Shown piece after piece: positions 12,901 to 24,026 of a DNA stretch of 44,350 nt. Below the pieces are notes generated by a model, which saw only the letters and a list, made by a program, of their open reading frames with translations, was not told the DNA's origin and searched no databases. How positions within the stretch are numbered: position 1 is the stretch's first letter; each line of letters begins with the position of its first letter. The stretch is from the NCBI RefSeq assembly GCF_000003605.2, contig NW_003123907.1, positions 605,912-650,261 of the forward strand. The letters are read 5' to 3'. Made by a program: the position numbers and the translations under genes. Source of the stretch: Saccoglossus kowalevskii (taxonomy: Eukaryota > Hemichordata > Enteropneusta > Harrimaniidae).

Positions 12901-13114
12901 CTGTGTGACATGCGAAAAGCTGGAGATTTCCATCCTCAACTGGATAACCATCTTGTAGATCTTGGATGAGACTCTTTTCCTGCCAGGCAGTGCAGTGACT
13001 TGACAGCTTCACGTACTTCGTCACAGAAAATAGACATCGACGGTGAACGGTTGGACAGCATCGTTTTAGCGTTCGGTTTGTCTCAATGCCAAATCTCGCG
13101 TTTCTTTGCACCAT
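9025..13114 (-). CDS. Gene M: four-exon gene for an unassigned 642-residue protein paralogous to the N-terminus of gene P
   Basis: Exons in transcription order are 13114-12901, 12381-11863, 11200-10938 and 9957-9025. They sum to 1929 bases (643 codons with stop). All three introns are GT-AG, with phases 1, 1 and 0. I do not recognise the family. Two blocks match gene P: residues 89-105 (FSLNKKKRWLLSEILQQ) and 255-273 (SKGEKEKHYYYWNGYHRNE). The rest is charged and low-complexity: a Lys/Arg-rich stretch near 185-205, an acidic aromatic region around 276-305 rich in Y, W, F, D and E, a Ser-rich region at about 410-450, and a basic Pro-containing C-terminus. I see no signal peptide, transmembrane segment or RING-type cysteines, so it is probably an intracellular scaffold-like protein (inference). 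The start at 13114 is the first ATG of the open first exon and aligns with the proposed start of gene P. Exons further upstream cannot be excluded. Confidence 0.7.
10870..10904. promoter_or_regulatory. Palindromic CRE plus a second near-CRE in a gene M intron
   Basis: GGATGACGTCATCC (10870-10883) is a perfect palindrome around the CREB/ATF octamer TGACGTCA. TGACGTGA follows at 10897-10904. A paired full site and near site in the third intron of gene M is compatible with a cAMP-responsive or bZIP element; function is inferred. Confidence 0.35.
10938..11200 (-). CDS. Gene M exon 3, carries the SKxEK / YxYWxG block
   Basis: The acceptor is TTAACAG and the donor CAG|GTAAAT; the exon is 263 bp, phase 1 in and phase 0 out. 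It begins with a Lys-rich segment, then SKGEKEKHYYYWNGYHRNE, then an unusually aromatic and acidic segment (several Y, W and F among D and E). The phase-1 intron precedes the shared block at the same place, to within one codon, as in gene P. Confidence 0.78.
11863..12381 (-). CDS. Gene M exon 2, carries the SLNKKKRW block
   Basis: The acceptor is CTGCCAG and the donor is the strong GTGAGT; the exon is 519 bp, phase 1 in and phase 1 out. The first 25 codons hold FSLNKKKRWLLSEILQQ. A later KYSFKDDLRKKPNHRRNRKK segment resembles KYAQARDFLAKPKPPRRQRQ of gene P. In P this region is split by one more phase-0 intron. Confidence 0.78.
12901..13114 (-). CDS. Gene M exon 1 (71 codons plus one base, phase 1 out)
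   Basis: This runs from the ATG at 13114 to a CAG|GTACAA donor. It ends ...YPVEDGNLQLF..., comparable to YLDDGMLQF at the end of the first exon of gene P. Both exons end in phase 1 and have nearly equal length (214 and 217 bp). A second frame within the exon is also open and similar to an alternative frame in P, so the N-terminal reading is the least certain part of the model. Confidence 0.55.
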
Positions 13115-13483
13115 AATACCAATATATATCTGAGAATATAAATGTATTTAAGCTGTCGTGTTATAAACATATATGTACCACAAAACTCATTGAACACTTA
13201 TTATATGTCAGTGTTAAAGACAGATGCGTTAGGCAGAGATGATATTTTCCTAGATACGTGTTATAATTCAAAAGATATTGACCACAGTCATCAACTCCGT
13301 AACATGTCTTCGCGTAACAATGATTTTAAGACCAATCGTAACGATTTCTAATTTAATATTTCACGATACAGTAAGATATATTTACAAATCTAACCAAATG
13401 ACATTGTTAAACTACCCCTACAAGTTTGATATGAGATTCTTTGCAGGCAATCGGCTAAGTATATGTCGTTTACTGTGAGCGCT
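13115..13483. other. Upstream flank of gene M, no feature recognised
   Basis: This should hold the promoter or an upstream exon of gene M. A possible 3' splice site (TTCTCAG) lies about 15 bases before its ATG. No TATA box or CpG-rich core stands out. Confidence 0.35.
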
Positions 13484-13645
13484 AAAAGCAACCCAACCAG
13501 AAATACTGCAATATATCTCACTGTTTGCAAAATAGCAATATTGATAGTTCAATAATATTTTGCAGCGATAAGCTAATATCAATATGGCCACTTCGTTAGT
13601 TAGACTGTGAGCTATTTTGCAATACAACTGGTTGGTTTGCCTTTT
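13484..13645. mobile_element. Fold-back (MITE-like) element with long imperfect terminal inverted repeats
   Basis: The left end AAAAGCAACCCAACCAG (from 13484) pairs with the right end CTGGTTGGTTTGCCTTTT (to 13645). Similarity of the arms continues inward for about 35 bases, including TGCAATAT..CTCAC against GTGAGCTATTTTGCA. No coding capacity is present. A non-autonomous DNA transposon or fold-back element is most likely; a hairpin RNA gene is an alternative. Confidence 0.5.
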
Positions 13646-16600
13646 CGTCCAAAGCAATGCTGAAATGATGAAACAGTGTTGATTCATATTTTTTTTTGGA
13701 ATGTATCATAATGTCTCCGCTCTTTGTTACATATACTGTTACGTTCGATTTTCTATTTTATGATGACTTGAAATGCACGTGTCTTTACTTTCACTGAGCG
13801 GCTGTCTGTTTCTTCAAACATCATTTCTAATTTCGAGATGGATAATATATTTAAGTAGATGTTATGACTAACGTTTGCCGCAGGGTTTTGTAAAAATGAC
13901 AAATTTAATTACAATAACATTATCTCACCACACGTTCATGTAAAATATGATTCGATAAATGGCTAAGTACGAAATATGCATAACGTGGCTCTTTCTGAGA
14001 TTACATCGGTGTGTATATATAATGTGAATTTCTGTGAAAAGTATGTGTATTTGTTAACGTCAATAACGTTTCTTATAAATTAATGAGAAAGTAATTCGCC
14101 GTCGGCGTTTATTAAGAACTCTGTGGGTGCTCTGTGAAAGCCGAACATAAGGTTTCTTCAGTGCCATGAATTAAAAATGAGGCCATATAGACCAATGTCG
14201 GTAAATTAAAAACTCTGTGATACGAACAAATTACCCCTTTGTATTCAGCAAATGGAAACGGGGGCAAATATTCAGGTCAGTGAATGAAATGATATTTTCA
14301 CCGGCGATGGTTTGTCAAGGAAATGGCGATTCGCTGTAATTAATACGCGTAGGTGAAGTGTATTAGAGGGGTCACCGACCAAATTATCCAATTATAATTT
14401 ATTGGATGGTCGCACAATGAATTAGTAGTCGATGTATGGTGGCGGTAATAACATGGAGCGACTGCAGTAAGCTTAACTAAGACGGCAATAAATTATTGAA
14501 GAGACTCACTACGCACCGGTCACTTTCTGTTCAGACAACGACTTCGTCGTCCGTCTGCTCCATTCTAAGTTCTATCCAGAACAAACGATCCACGCTGTCC
14601 ACAAGTCTTCGCTACATGCTGGTGTGGTTGTTATAGTCGGTGGTTTTATGGAATGGGAGTATGGTTTCAAACATACAATGTGTATTCTATGTGACGCCTT
14701 TATTTATTTACAAATGGTATCCATGACTGTGAATTGTCTTATCGACCTTTGGGTCAAACGGCCTGACGCCCTCAGTGGCGTGACACCCTAGTAAATTATC
14801 ACGTTCTTTTGCAAACCAAATGAAACTTTTTGGAACTACTTGTGTGAAAAAATTACACCGTGATTCGAGTAACAATTAGTTTGCTTGACGGGACATATTA
14901 TTTGATGATATCGCGCGTACATACATACATACAGACATACTCACAGCGAACATTCATTTCCCTTTAACAATGCTACATTAATCTCAATATCCCAATATAG
15001 AATACAATTACATTAATTGTAGTATATCCACTGGCAGATCCAGAAACTCGGTAAGGGGGCGCTCCTATTGACGTGGGCTGGATTTGTCAGTTGATTTGTC
15101 ATATTTTTTTGCTGGCTGAAGGGAGAGGGGCGCCTGGCGCGCCTCCTCCTAAATCCTCGCGTGATATCTAAAAAAAGTTTGGTGGGAAAATATTGGCCAA
15201 CATTTTGGCGGTAAAAGTTCCTAAATTTGTTTGGCGGGAAGTATTATTTATACTACATAATGAGAACTTGAATAACGCAGCATTTTACAACACTATATAA
15301 TAATTGAACAGTTTTGGAAACAGCTGGTTTGGTCAGTCTTAATTCTGTGCTCTTATTCCTTATTGTCTAGATGTTCTAGCAAAATGTTAAGTACATATAT
15401 GATAGTCATACCGAAATTGACCAATAGAGAAAAGAAAAATGTTTCCCTCATATATCGTAAGGGCAAGGTAGAAGCACGTGTTAAAACACATGGGTTTTCA
15501 ATCAAAACAGTTATAGTATTATCAGGGGGAAAATTCTCTTCTCTCGGGTTCTCCACACTTGTCAGGGGGGGGGGGAAACTCGTCTCGTCTCTCTATCTCG
15601 TCCCCTTGAGGTACGGGATCGGGAAAGTCACTTTAACTTTACAGTCAAATAAGGCACACACAACGAAATACGTTTCAACTCTCGTCTTAGTCGATCTTTT
15701 GGAGCACTCTATAAGACACAGCGCCCTGGGGAAAAGTCCCCAAGACTCTCACAAAGCTGAACCAAGACTCGCCCAAGACTGGACTGCCTCAAGGCTCGCC
15801 CCTGGACTGGACTCTCGACTGCCCAGGACTGCACTCTCTCTCTACTGCGTCTATCGTGCTGTGCTCCCCAAGACCAACTCAAACTCTCTTTATTCATTTT
15901 CACAACTCTAACCAATTACAAAGCAGTAAAAAGACTCTAGGGCGTAACCTTCAATCATAAAGCCAATCACACTAAGTACTGAATACGTCATATCTTTTGA
16001 TTAATCGTTCACTACATTAATAACTATGGATGTAAACTGTCAGAATGAGTAGTCTAAAAAGCGGCGGTTATCTGGTAATTAGTTCCAAATCACTGAGCTA
16101 AGTTCCGTCCAAAACTTCAAATAGACCCGAACGATGACAGACATAACACAGCAATTCAGCTAATAATCAACTAATTAAGTCGGTCAACAGATACGCGAAA
16201 ACAAATTCATGACAGTATTTTGAAAAAGCGTTCGTATTACGACAACGGATAAGGGCAACTACTTAGCATGTTCCTAATGAGTGGCGGCGGCAAGGGGGGA
16301 TGTTTGGGACGTTGCTCCTCCAAAAACAAGCTGAAAACCCTTGTGTCACCAAAGTTTGCCACTCAAAATGTAAGGGTGAGCATGCCCCCGGACCCCCTAG
16401 GTCGACGCAGATCTTACCCACCCATGCACAATTTCGTGCCGCCGCATCTGGTGATTGCTGCTATATTTCTGATTCAACTCAACTTTGCTTTGAAAATATT
16501 TTATATTTTGAAAATGAATTCCAAGTTTTAGTGTATTTTCAAAATAAATTTGCAATTCCAAGTTTACTTACAATACACGTATAATATGATCGAGTCATCA

Positions 16601-18630
16601 ATCCTCAAGCTAGTAATTTGGCTACACAGAAGGTACGTTCCCATGACCTAATAAATAAACTCTTTTTTCTCATAGCGGATATTTTATTGTCGGAGTCTTA
16701 ATCTCGAATGCCAGATAATATGATGATTGTCACACGCCTTTGTGAAATTGAATGTAATCTTAACTACATGTCGTGATTATAAAAACTCAAAAAACGTTCC
16801 AATCAAGTCATTGACAAAAAGTGTTATGCAGATTTTTTTAAACACCAAAAGGACAAAATGTTTCATTTTAACTTGAAAATTAGGTGTTTTTTTAATCACA
16901 ACAATTGATGTGATTTTATAATGGGGAAAAGATATTTTAAAACAATTGGATGTAGGGTGTGTCGGAATGCTGTAGGTGCTGGAACAATTCAGTAATGTTG
17001 TTATACGTAGTTATTTGCCCCGTGTCTCACGAACAATACAATAACTATCGATAATGTTAATTTGTATGCCCGAAGTCTAAGATTACGTGCGTTCTACTCG
17101 CCAATTAATTATGTATACATACATTATTACATCGTCCCCGAAAGACGTGACTTCGAGTTGCATTATTTTTTTTCAATACTGTAAAGAAATCCCCACTGGG
17201 GGGTCTCGTTTAGGCTACGTTCCACCGATGCTGATATATCATAATCCACTCAAAACAAGTGTTGGTCTAGGATATCAGTTGTAATCAGTTGTTTGTGTAA
17301 TTAAAGCAGAAGGGTCATCACCTGCGCACGCGCGGGAATTGAGTCCCAAGCGACGATAACAACACACGCTAAAAACGCAAAGGCTCATGGGTAGATGCTT
17401 GTTTGTTAGCAATGACACGCTATGGCCATCTGACGCATGCCCAGGTGACGACTCCCCCGCTTTAATATAACATAATGATTGAGTTTCACATTTCAGTCAG
17501 ATTTTCGACAAATTGTGTTTGTCATATACCTCGTGATCAGCTACAATACAACAACACTCTGATGCGAAGGAAACAAATGGCGTACCAATGTCATGATATA
17601 GCATCTGCAAATCATTATTAAGATTGCGATAATAGACAGCCCGTGGCTATTCAAGATTTCAGGTTCATTGGATTCTGGGATTGCTTCTTTTTCAATTAGA
17701 TGATATTACGTGGATATGTAAACTTTCATGCGTATACGTAGTGTTTACGTCAGGGAACGGATAAAAATGCATTCACATACGTTTAATTAGAAAATGTCAA
17801 GAAACATATGAACTGCACGTCTCCCGATTTGTGATATGCTGGACGGTCATAAAACTGCAGAAAGTAGCATCCGACTACATCCTAGTCATAGTGAGCATCA
17901 CGTCCATTGCCTTTTTTTCTAGATAAAAAAAATTCCTACGCATACACGTATTCCCATAATGCAATGCGCCAAGATGACACACGCCGCCAATCAAAAATAT
18001 TCAATCCCTGGTCATTAGACATACGAAAGAGTGATTGTAGTTCTAATTCTACACAACAAGGTCCACCAAACAATCGGTGATTAAAGTATCAAATCTGATA
18101 GCGTAAGAATATTTATTACCCAGTATTACCTAATGTGTATATAATAAAGAATAACCGCTCAGAGTAAGCCACTCAACAAACGTGATGTAACTCGCCTACT
18201 ACACTATATACCCGGATGCAGTGTGGAGGAATGTGTATCATTCACTCGTCTTCAGGACACGCATTCTATTCCGTGGGGCCTGCTCTATATTCTATTAGTT
18301 ACTTAACTATGCCCGTCACACGTCTCAGTCGGATTTAGCATGTTTTAAACTAAATCCCTTATATTATCAAGTGGGAAAGCTATTTCACGGTGTACAGTCC
18401 AGTAACACATCGAAGCGATAATCTAATTGTTATATTAGTATGGCTTGTAAATAAGCTTTGTCAATCACGAATTCACACAAAAGTGTTATAATACAGATTT
18501 GCGAAAATCGCTAAAAAAAATGGCGTATTGCACTCTGTTGTTGATATGAGTAAAGATGGTAGTCACTGTCGGGTAGCGCTTTCAAATTCCTTGTTTTTTT
18601 GCGCATCGCTCGGGATTTATATTAAACGCA
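13646..18630. other. Intergenic with GC-rich repeat-like islands, no gene recognised
   Basis: The region is mostly AT-rich and non-coding. Two islands stand out by composition. One is at 15020-15150, with a GGGGGCGCTCC run and tandem GCGCC/GGCGCGCC words. The other is at 16268-16450, GC-rich and flanked by AT-rich DNA. Between them, 15545-15870 holds a 12-base G run and a stretch rich in repeated GGACTG and AAGACT words. These look like remnants of mobile DNA, but no transposase, RT or LTR boundary can be shown. An 18-base word at 17377-17394 recurs at 43729-43746. Confidence 0.45.
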
Positions 18631-19620
18631 ACGCGACGCGACGCATAAGACTCATATCAAACACGACGCGTCGCATGGGACTCGTATCGAAAGTAACGCG
18701 TCCTATGGGTTCTATATGGAACACAACGCGTCCTATGGGTGCCATATCGAACACAACGCATCCTATGGGTGCCATATCGAACACAACGCGTCCTATGGGT
18801 GCCATATCGAACACAACGCGTCCCATGGGTGCCATATCGAACACAACGCATCCTATGGATGCCATATCGAACACAACGCGTTCTACGGGGGCCATATCGA
18901 ATACAACGCGTCCTATATGTGCCATATCGAAAACAACGCGTCCTATGGGTGCCATATCGAACACAACGCGTCCTATGGGTGCCATATCGAACACAACACG
19001 TCCTGTGGGTTCTGTATCGAACACAACGCGTCATATGGGTGCTACATCGAACACAACGCGATATATGGGTGCCATATCGAACACAACGCATCCTATGGGT
19101 GCCATATCAAACACAACGCGTCCTATGTATGCCATATCTAACGCAACGCGTCCTATGGGTGCCATGTCGAACACAACGCGTCCTATGGGTGCCATATCGA
19201 ACACAACGCGTCCTATGGATGCCATATCGAATACAACGCGTCCTATGGGAGCCATATCGAACACAACGCGTCCTATGGATGCCATATCGAACACAACGCG
19301 TCCTATGGGTGCCATATCGAAAACAACGCGTGATATGGGTGCCATATCGAAAACAACGCGTCCTATGGGTGCCATATCGAACACAACGCGTCCTATGGGT
19401 GCCACATCGAACACAACACGTCCTATGGGTGCCATATCAAACACAACGCGTTCTACGGGGGCCATATCGAAAACAACGCGTCCTATGGGTGCCATGTCGA
19501 ACACAACGCGTCCTATGGGTGCCATATCGAACACAACACGTCCTGTGGGTTTTGTATCGAACACAACGCGTCATATGGGTGCTACATCGAACACAACGCG
19601 ATATACGGGTCCCATATCAG
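18631..19620. repeat. Minisatellite, exact 30-bp register, about 33 copies
   Basis: The consensus half-units are ACACAACGCGTCCTATGGGT and GCCATATCGA. From 18661 on, all 32 units keep an exact 30-base spacing with no indel. Units hold up to three CpGs (ACGCGT and TCGA), and most variants are CpG to CA or TG changes. Because 30 is divisible by 3, long open frames run in all six frames. One reads a decapeptide repeat NTTRPMGAIS from the first ATG at 18546 to a stop at 19646. A variant block near 18871-19080 recurs near 19441-19620, giving a higher-order repeat of about 540-570 bp. It is best read as non-coding satellite DNA. Confidence 0.9.
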
Positions 19621-22600
19621 AGACAAACAAATATCTGATAATATAGAGGTTCGGACCGATCTGAAGATTATATGTCATCCTTTGTTTATTGTTTTTCTTT
19701 TAATGGGATAGTATCGTTAGGATGCCGAAAATGAGTAACCTGACAATGTTTTAAGAACAGAATCTGGAATCGCACTGAGATTCAAACACGGCCAGGGTAT
19801 GTGTCTATATGTGGGAATGGTGTCAGTTCGGAACGCCACAACGCTGTACAAGATGAAGAGCCGACCACTTGTGGATGTATGTTGAGAACCAACGAATTTA
19901 GGAATCAGCGACAACCAGTGTATGTAGATGAAGTGTATTAACAATTTAATAGTTCAAGTGTAACCTCCAAATGTATTGCGTACAACTAATATCTCCATTA
20001 TAGATTTTCAATATTGTATGCAACGGTTGGAAATTTAAGTTCATAAAGTTCTGACTTCACCTCCACTAAAATAAGAAGTGAACTCCACAATAAGCCATCA
20101 ACATTAATCAGTCTGATTGTAATCGAAATGTTTTATTCAGTGGGGCGTACTGTGAGATTGATCATGACCTCACTGCTCGCGCAGGCAATTCAAGAATAAT
20201 AACATAATTATATTCTTTACACTTGTCGAGAATGTGTATACTTCACAGGTGCAATATAATATTCAGTTGTCAAATGTCAGACCATTCAGGAAAGCGTACA
20301 TCATTATCATCCCCACAACTAAGATATTCATCCTGTGTTAATGAACACATGACCTATTTACATATTATTTTCGTTCCAGTGCATCATTGACGTGAACACG
20401 TACAAACTATGTATACATTTTACATGGGTGTGAGAGAGATCTCCCCGTGGATCATATGATTGGATTTTACAGTAAATGATTTATAAATCTGAATATCAAG
20501 TGATCCTCAGGGTTTGTTTTTTTTCGAGTATGTTTTCGCGAATGTGATATTTAGAATTGTTTCACGTTACCCGCGCGGTAGTAAAATGTCATGTTTTAAT
20601 ATATTAATGACATTAATATTAATATTTATTTGCGAAGTTTCAGAGCATTGGTGTGTGATATCACTAATATAATAACACATTTTAACATCATAATCATATA
20701 TTAATAACTTCAACATTGTTAATATTACAACAAACACATCTACTATAATATAAAAAACTACTACGCGCGGCATACTTAATATAATACTTGCGTTTAAACT
20801 AGATATACTGTGTGGCAAAACAAACCACTCTTTTTTTAATATTCAGTACTCGATTCTAAGTATTGATGAACCTTCTTGATCAGGGTCTATTTTAATTAGT
20901 TTAAAGCTAGAGTAAGACAGTGATTAAGACGAGGGAAATTTCAATTGAGTTACATTCAAGTTTACAATTCATAGTGAACTGTAATCCAAATCACATTTCC
21001 CATTAGCAGGGAACTAATAGAGTGAGGAGGCCACAGCGGAGACAGAGCATTGTGGAGGGGATGTCGGTTTCCCACTGTTTGTAACTTTATTGTACCATGT
21101 ACAATGTATGATTCCATTTCTACCTTATAAATAGTACAACCCCACTTTAAATATAACGAGTTTTTTTTAAATGTTTATATTTCATGAAAGTGATGGGTCA
21201 CGTTTCTATTCCAAATTAATTCCAAAATGGGTACAATTACGATAACTGAAACAAATGAACAATCATTTTGTGGTTGGACAAAAAAAAAAGATTGTGAAAT
21301 GGTTGAAGTTACCTATTCATAATACAAGCCGGGGATGTGTGCCCGGTATAACGTATTCGCCACACATCAAGGAATAACATGTGGCGTTATTAGAAAGATA
21401 TGTATTCTCACAATTCATTGTATACAACATCTGGTATTATATTCTCAATATCTCCAATGAAAAATGAACGTGAAAAAATGACAAACAATACCTGCGTCGA
21501 ACACTCAAAACACTTATTTTCACTCAAAATACTACAACAGTGTAGTGTATAATAACAATGTCGGCTGTAACCATGGTAACCAAACATTGGTTTTCTCCCG
21601 GTCTTCCGAGATTTAACACCAGTGTGAAACATTTCGTTCAACCACGCAAGATTCCGTGGCAAGGTTTGAACAGCTGCCAGATGAGTTTTGTATTCTTTTG
21701 CGAATGGATCGATATCGATAAGTAGATCTGTTTTCAATAGGTTTGTACTCGTACGCCAGTGCATATGGCGTGGTTACCTGTAAAGTAGCTATACCCTTAA
21801 CTGTGTCAAACTTTGATAAGTTAAACATACTACCGTGATCAAAGTAATAAGAAATGGTGATCATAGAGGGATATTGCTTCGTGAGATAACGTTGAACTAA
21901 GACTGTACACGATATTTAAGGGTCGCTAATACCATATTAACCCGCGCAGTTCCCCCCCCCAAAGGCACAGGCCTTTACAGTTTATTATTATCCTACATCG
22001 TGGAGAATTTGTCATGCATCATGTTGCTGCTATAGCAACAACGTTCAGGTCGTTTCTCGTAGCTCGTACGAGAAAATAACAAACATAACGATATATCAAG
22101 TTATTCAGAAACAAATCATTACAGACAGATATTTCATGCAAGTTGAATGCAGGGAGTTTTGTTGCTGTTGCGCAACTCGATATCTGATATAATTATGCTC
22201 CGCTTATACGTAAATTTGAAGCGCATTGCTACGTATCAAGTAACATGGCGTAATCGGGGGCCATGTGCTGCTTTGGTATTATCATTTCCGATACTGAACT
22301 GAGACAACACTAATAATGAGCAATATTTTAGCTATACTTACTCGGAATTGAGACTGCGAAAGGTCAAATAAGTGTAAATTATGCACAAATTAAAATGTTG
22401 TTGGATATATTTCTTCGTTGGCAAGAAATTTGACTCAGACGTTGGGTTAACTTTTTCGTCAGAAACGACATTTAATTTGTTTGTGGTTATATTTTGGCTA
22501 GGCAATTTTGTACAAACTTGACAGGTACTACCTACACCTGCAGATAGGTGGAAACATTTGAAAAAAATCTTATTCTACCGTTGCCGTGACAACGTCCAAA

Positions 22601-22790
22601 AACCTGATTATGTAGACGTGACTTTGGACAAAATAAATGTCAGATGTCAGTGCATACACTTGGTCAGTAATACACGTATATGCATTACACCAAATTTTCA
22701 AATGACAAGATATCTCAACATTTAGTTTAACAGGCGTTCAAATGTTCAAGTCTATAAAGCATTCAGCTTTACCTTGTCATGGAGTTCATT
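19621..22790. other. Intergenic, no gene recognised
   Basis: This is AT-rich sequence. Two overlapping minus-strand open frames at 21408-21864 (118 and 83 codons) have no domain or convincing splice support and fall in the size range expected by chance. A C run lies at 21952-21960. No RNA gene is apparent. Confidence 0.5.
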
Positions 22791-22876
22791 AAACGTTCAA
22801 GTCCATTAGGTGTTCATTGACAAGTCCATTAGGTGTTCAAGTCCATTAGGTGTTCAAGTCCATTAGGTGTTCAAGT
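22791..22876. repeat. Short tandem repeat, 17-bp unit, about 4 copies
   Basis: The unit CAAGTCCATTAGGTGTT is repeated with minor variation. Looser relatives (GTTCAAATGTTCAAGTCTA) lie just upstream near 22735-22755. Confidence 0.75.
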
Positions 22877-23229
22877 CTAACAAACGAGTTCATTAAGTAA
22901 TGTTCTGAAGACGTTCTAACTTTTTAACTTTTTCCGGAGATGTTTTTGCCCTTTTTAGGCTCGTCACACCTGCACTCTTGTTAAGTAACAAGATTTGTCA
23001 AAAAATCTGTCCTACATATGTCATGGCAAGGGCATAAAACAAATGTACGATGTACTCCAATCGAAAGCGAGGATGGTTAGATTAAAGCGCCACGGTACTA
23101 CGCGGTGTGTCTTGTTTGATGTTTGAAAATGTGTTTGTTTGTTTGCAGGGAAAACACGGTGAGCAACGTTTTTAAAGTGTCAGATTAAATCCTGGCTGCA
23201 AAATTAATCAGTGAAAGCTTAGACAGAAC

Positions 23230-24026
23230 TCCCGTGTGCTGTGAGTATTTGAGACACAATAAAAAATAATTCTAAATTACCTGTATCTGAGATATTGATG
23301 GAAAAGCTGAAAACTAATTATGCAAATCAGAAAATTAATATGAACAGATTTGAGTGTAAAACTAATAAGGTCTGTGCAATGTAACATACCATCTACATGT
23401 ATGTACCAAGTTTCATTGAAATACGATTAGAAAAAAAATTATGAATTATTATGCTAATTGGAGAATTAACATGAACAGATTTTAACTTGAAACTAATTAG
23501 ATTTGTACATTGTCCTAAAGAATCTTTGTAGCAAGTTACATTGAAATGAAATAATTAGTACTTTAGATATCAGTGTGAAAGCTTACAATTGGTTAATCAT
23601 GCAAATTATGTAATTAATATGTACAGATTTCAACCCAAAGTTAATCAGGTCTGTCTATTCTACTAGAACATCTATGTACAAAGTTTCATTGAAATGTGAA
23701 GATTAGTGCTTGGGATATTAGTGTGAAAGTTGAAAATTGATTAATTATGCAAATTATGTGATTAATATGCATAAATATATACCAAAAACTAGTTGGGTCT
23801 CTGCATAATCCTAGATTCATTGAAATGTTATGATTAGTACTCGAGATATCAGTGGAAAAGCTTAAAATTCAATTAATATGCATGGATTTCTACCAAAACC
23901 TAATCAAATCTGCGCATTGGCCCAGAACATATATGCACCAACTTTCATCAAAAGACAATGTATGGTTCTTGAGATATCAGTGGAACGGATAGATATACTC
24001 ACACACACACACATACAGACACACTA
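23230..24026. repeat. Decayed tandem repeat, unit about 110-150 bp, about 5 copies, ending in a (CA)n tract
   Basis: Landmark words recur in order: ATGCAAATTA, AATTAATATG, A(A/C)AGATTT, AATCAGGTCTG, GTACCAAGTTTCATTGAAAT and GAGATATCAGTG. The A(A/C)AGATTT landmark occurs near 23343, 23474 and 23623, with decayed relatives near 23770 and 23880. Most copies carry an octamer-like ATGCAAAT. The array ends in (CA)n and CAGACACAC at 23999-24026, a common terminus of such repeats in invertebrate genomes. Confidence 0.7.

Noticed and set aside
15363-15911. A 182-codon open frame as a gene
   Set aside because: Its composition follows low-complexity GC-rich words and a G run, its frame starts in AT-rich non-coding sequence, and it has no domain. 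More likely mobile-DNA remnant.
16268-16584. Two overlapping frames as transposon protein fragments
   Set aside because: The GC-rich island looks repeat-derived, but no transposase or reverse-transcriptase motif can be identified.
18631-19620. CRISPR-like array
   Set aside because: There are no unique spacers between repeats; units abut directly, and the surrounding genome is an animal's.
18528-19646. A 372-codon open frame, with other long frames on both strands, as a repetitive secreted protein
   Set aside because: All six frames are largely open because the 30-bp unit contains no stop and is divisible by three. There is no codon bias toward one frame, no clear signal peptide and no intron structure, so satellite DNA is the simpler reading.
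21408-21864. Overlapping minus-strand open frames of 118 and 83 codons as a gene
   Set aside because: They have no recognisable domain and no partner exons in phase, and frames of this length are expected by chance in 44 kb. An acceptor-like TTTACAG exists, but it does not keep the longer frame.
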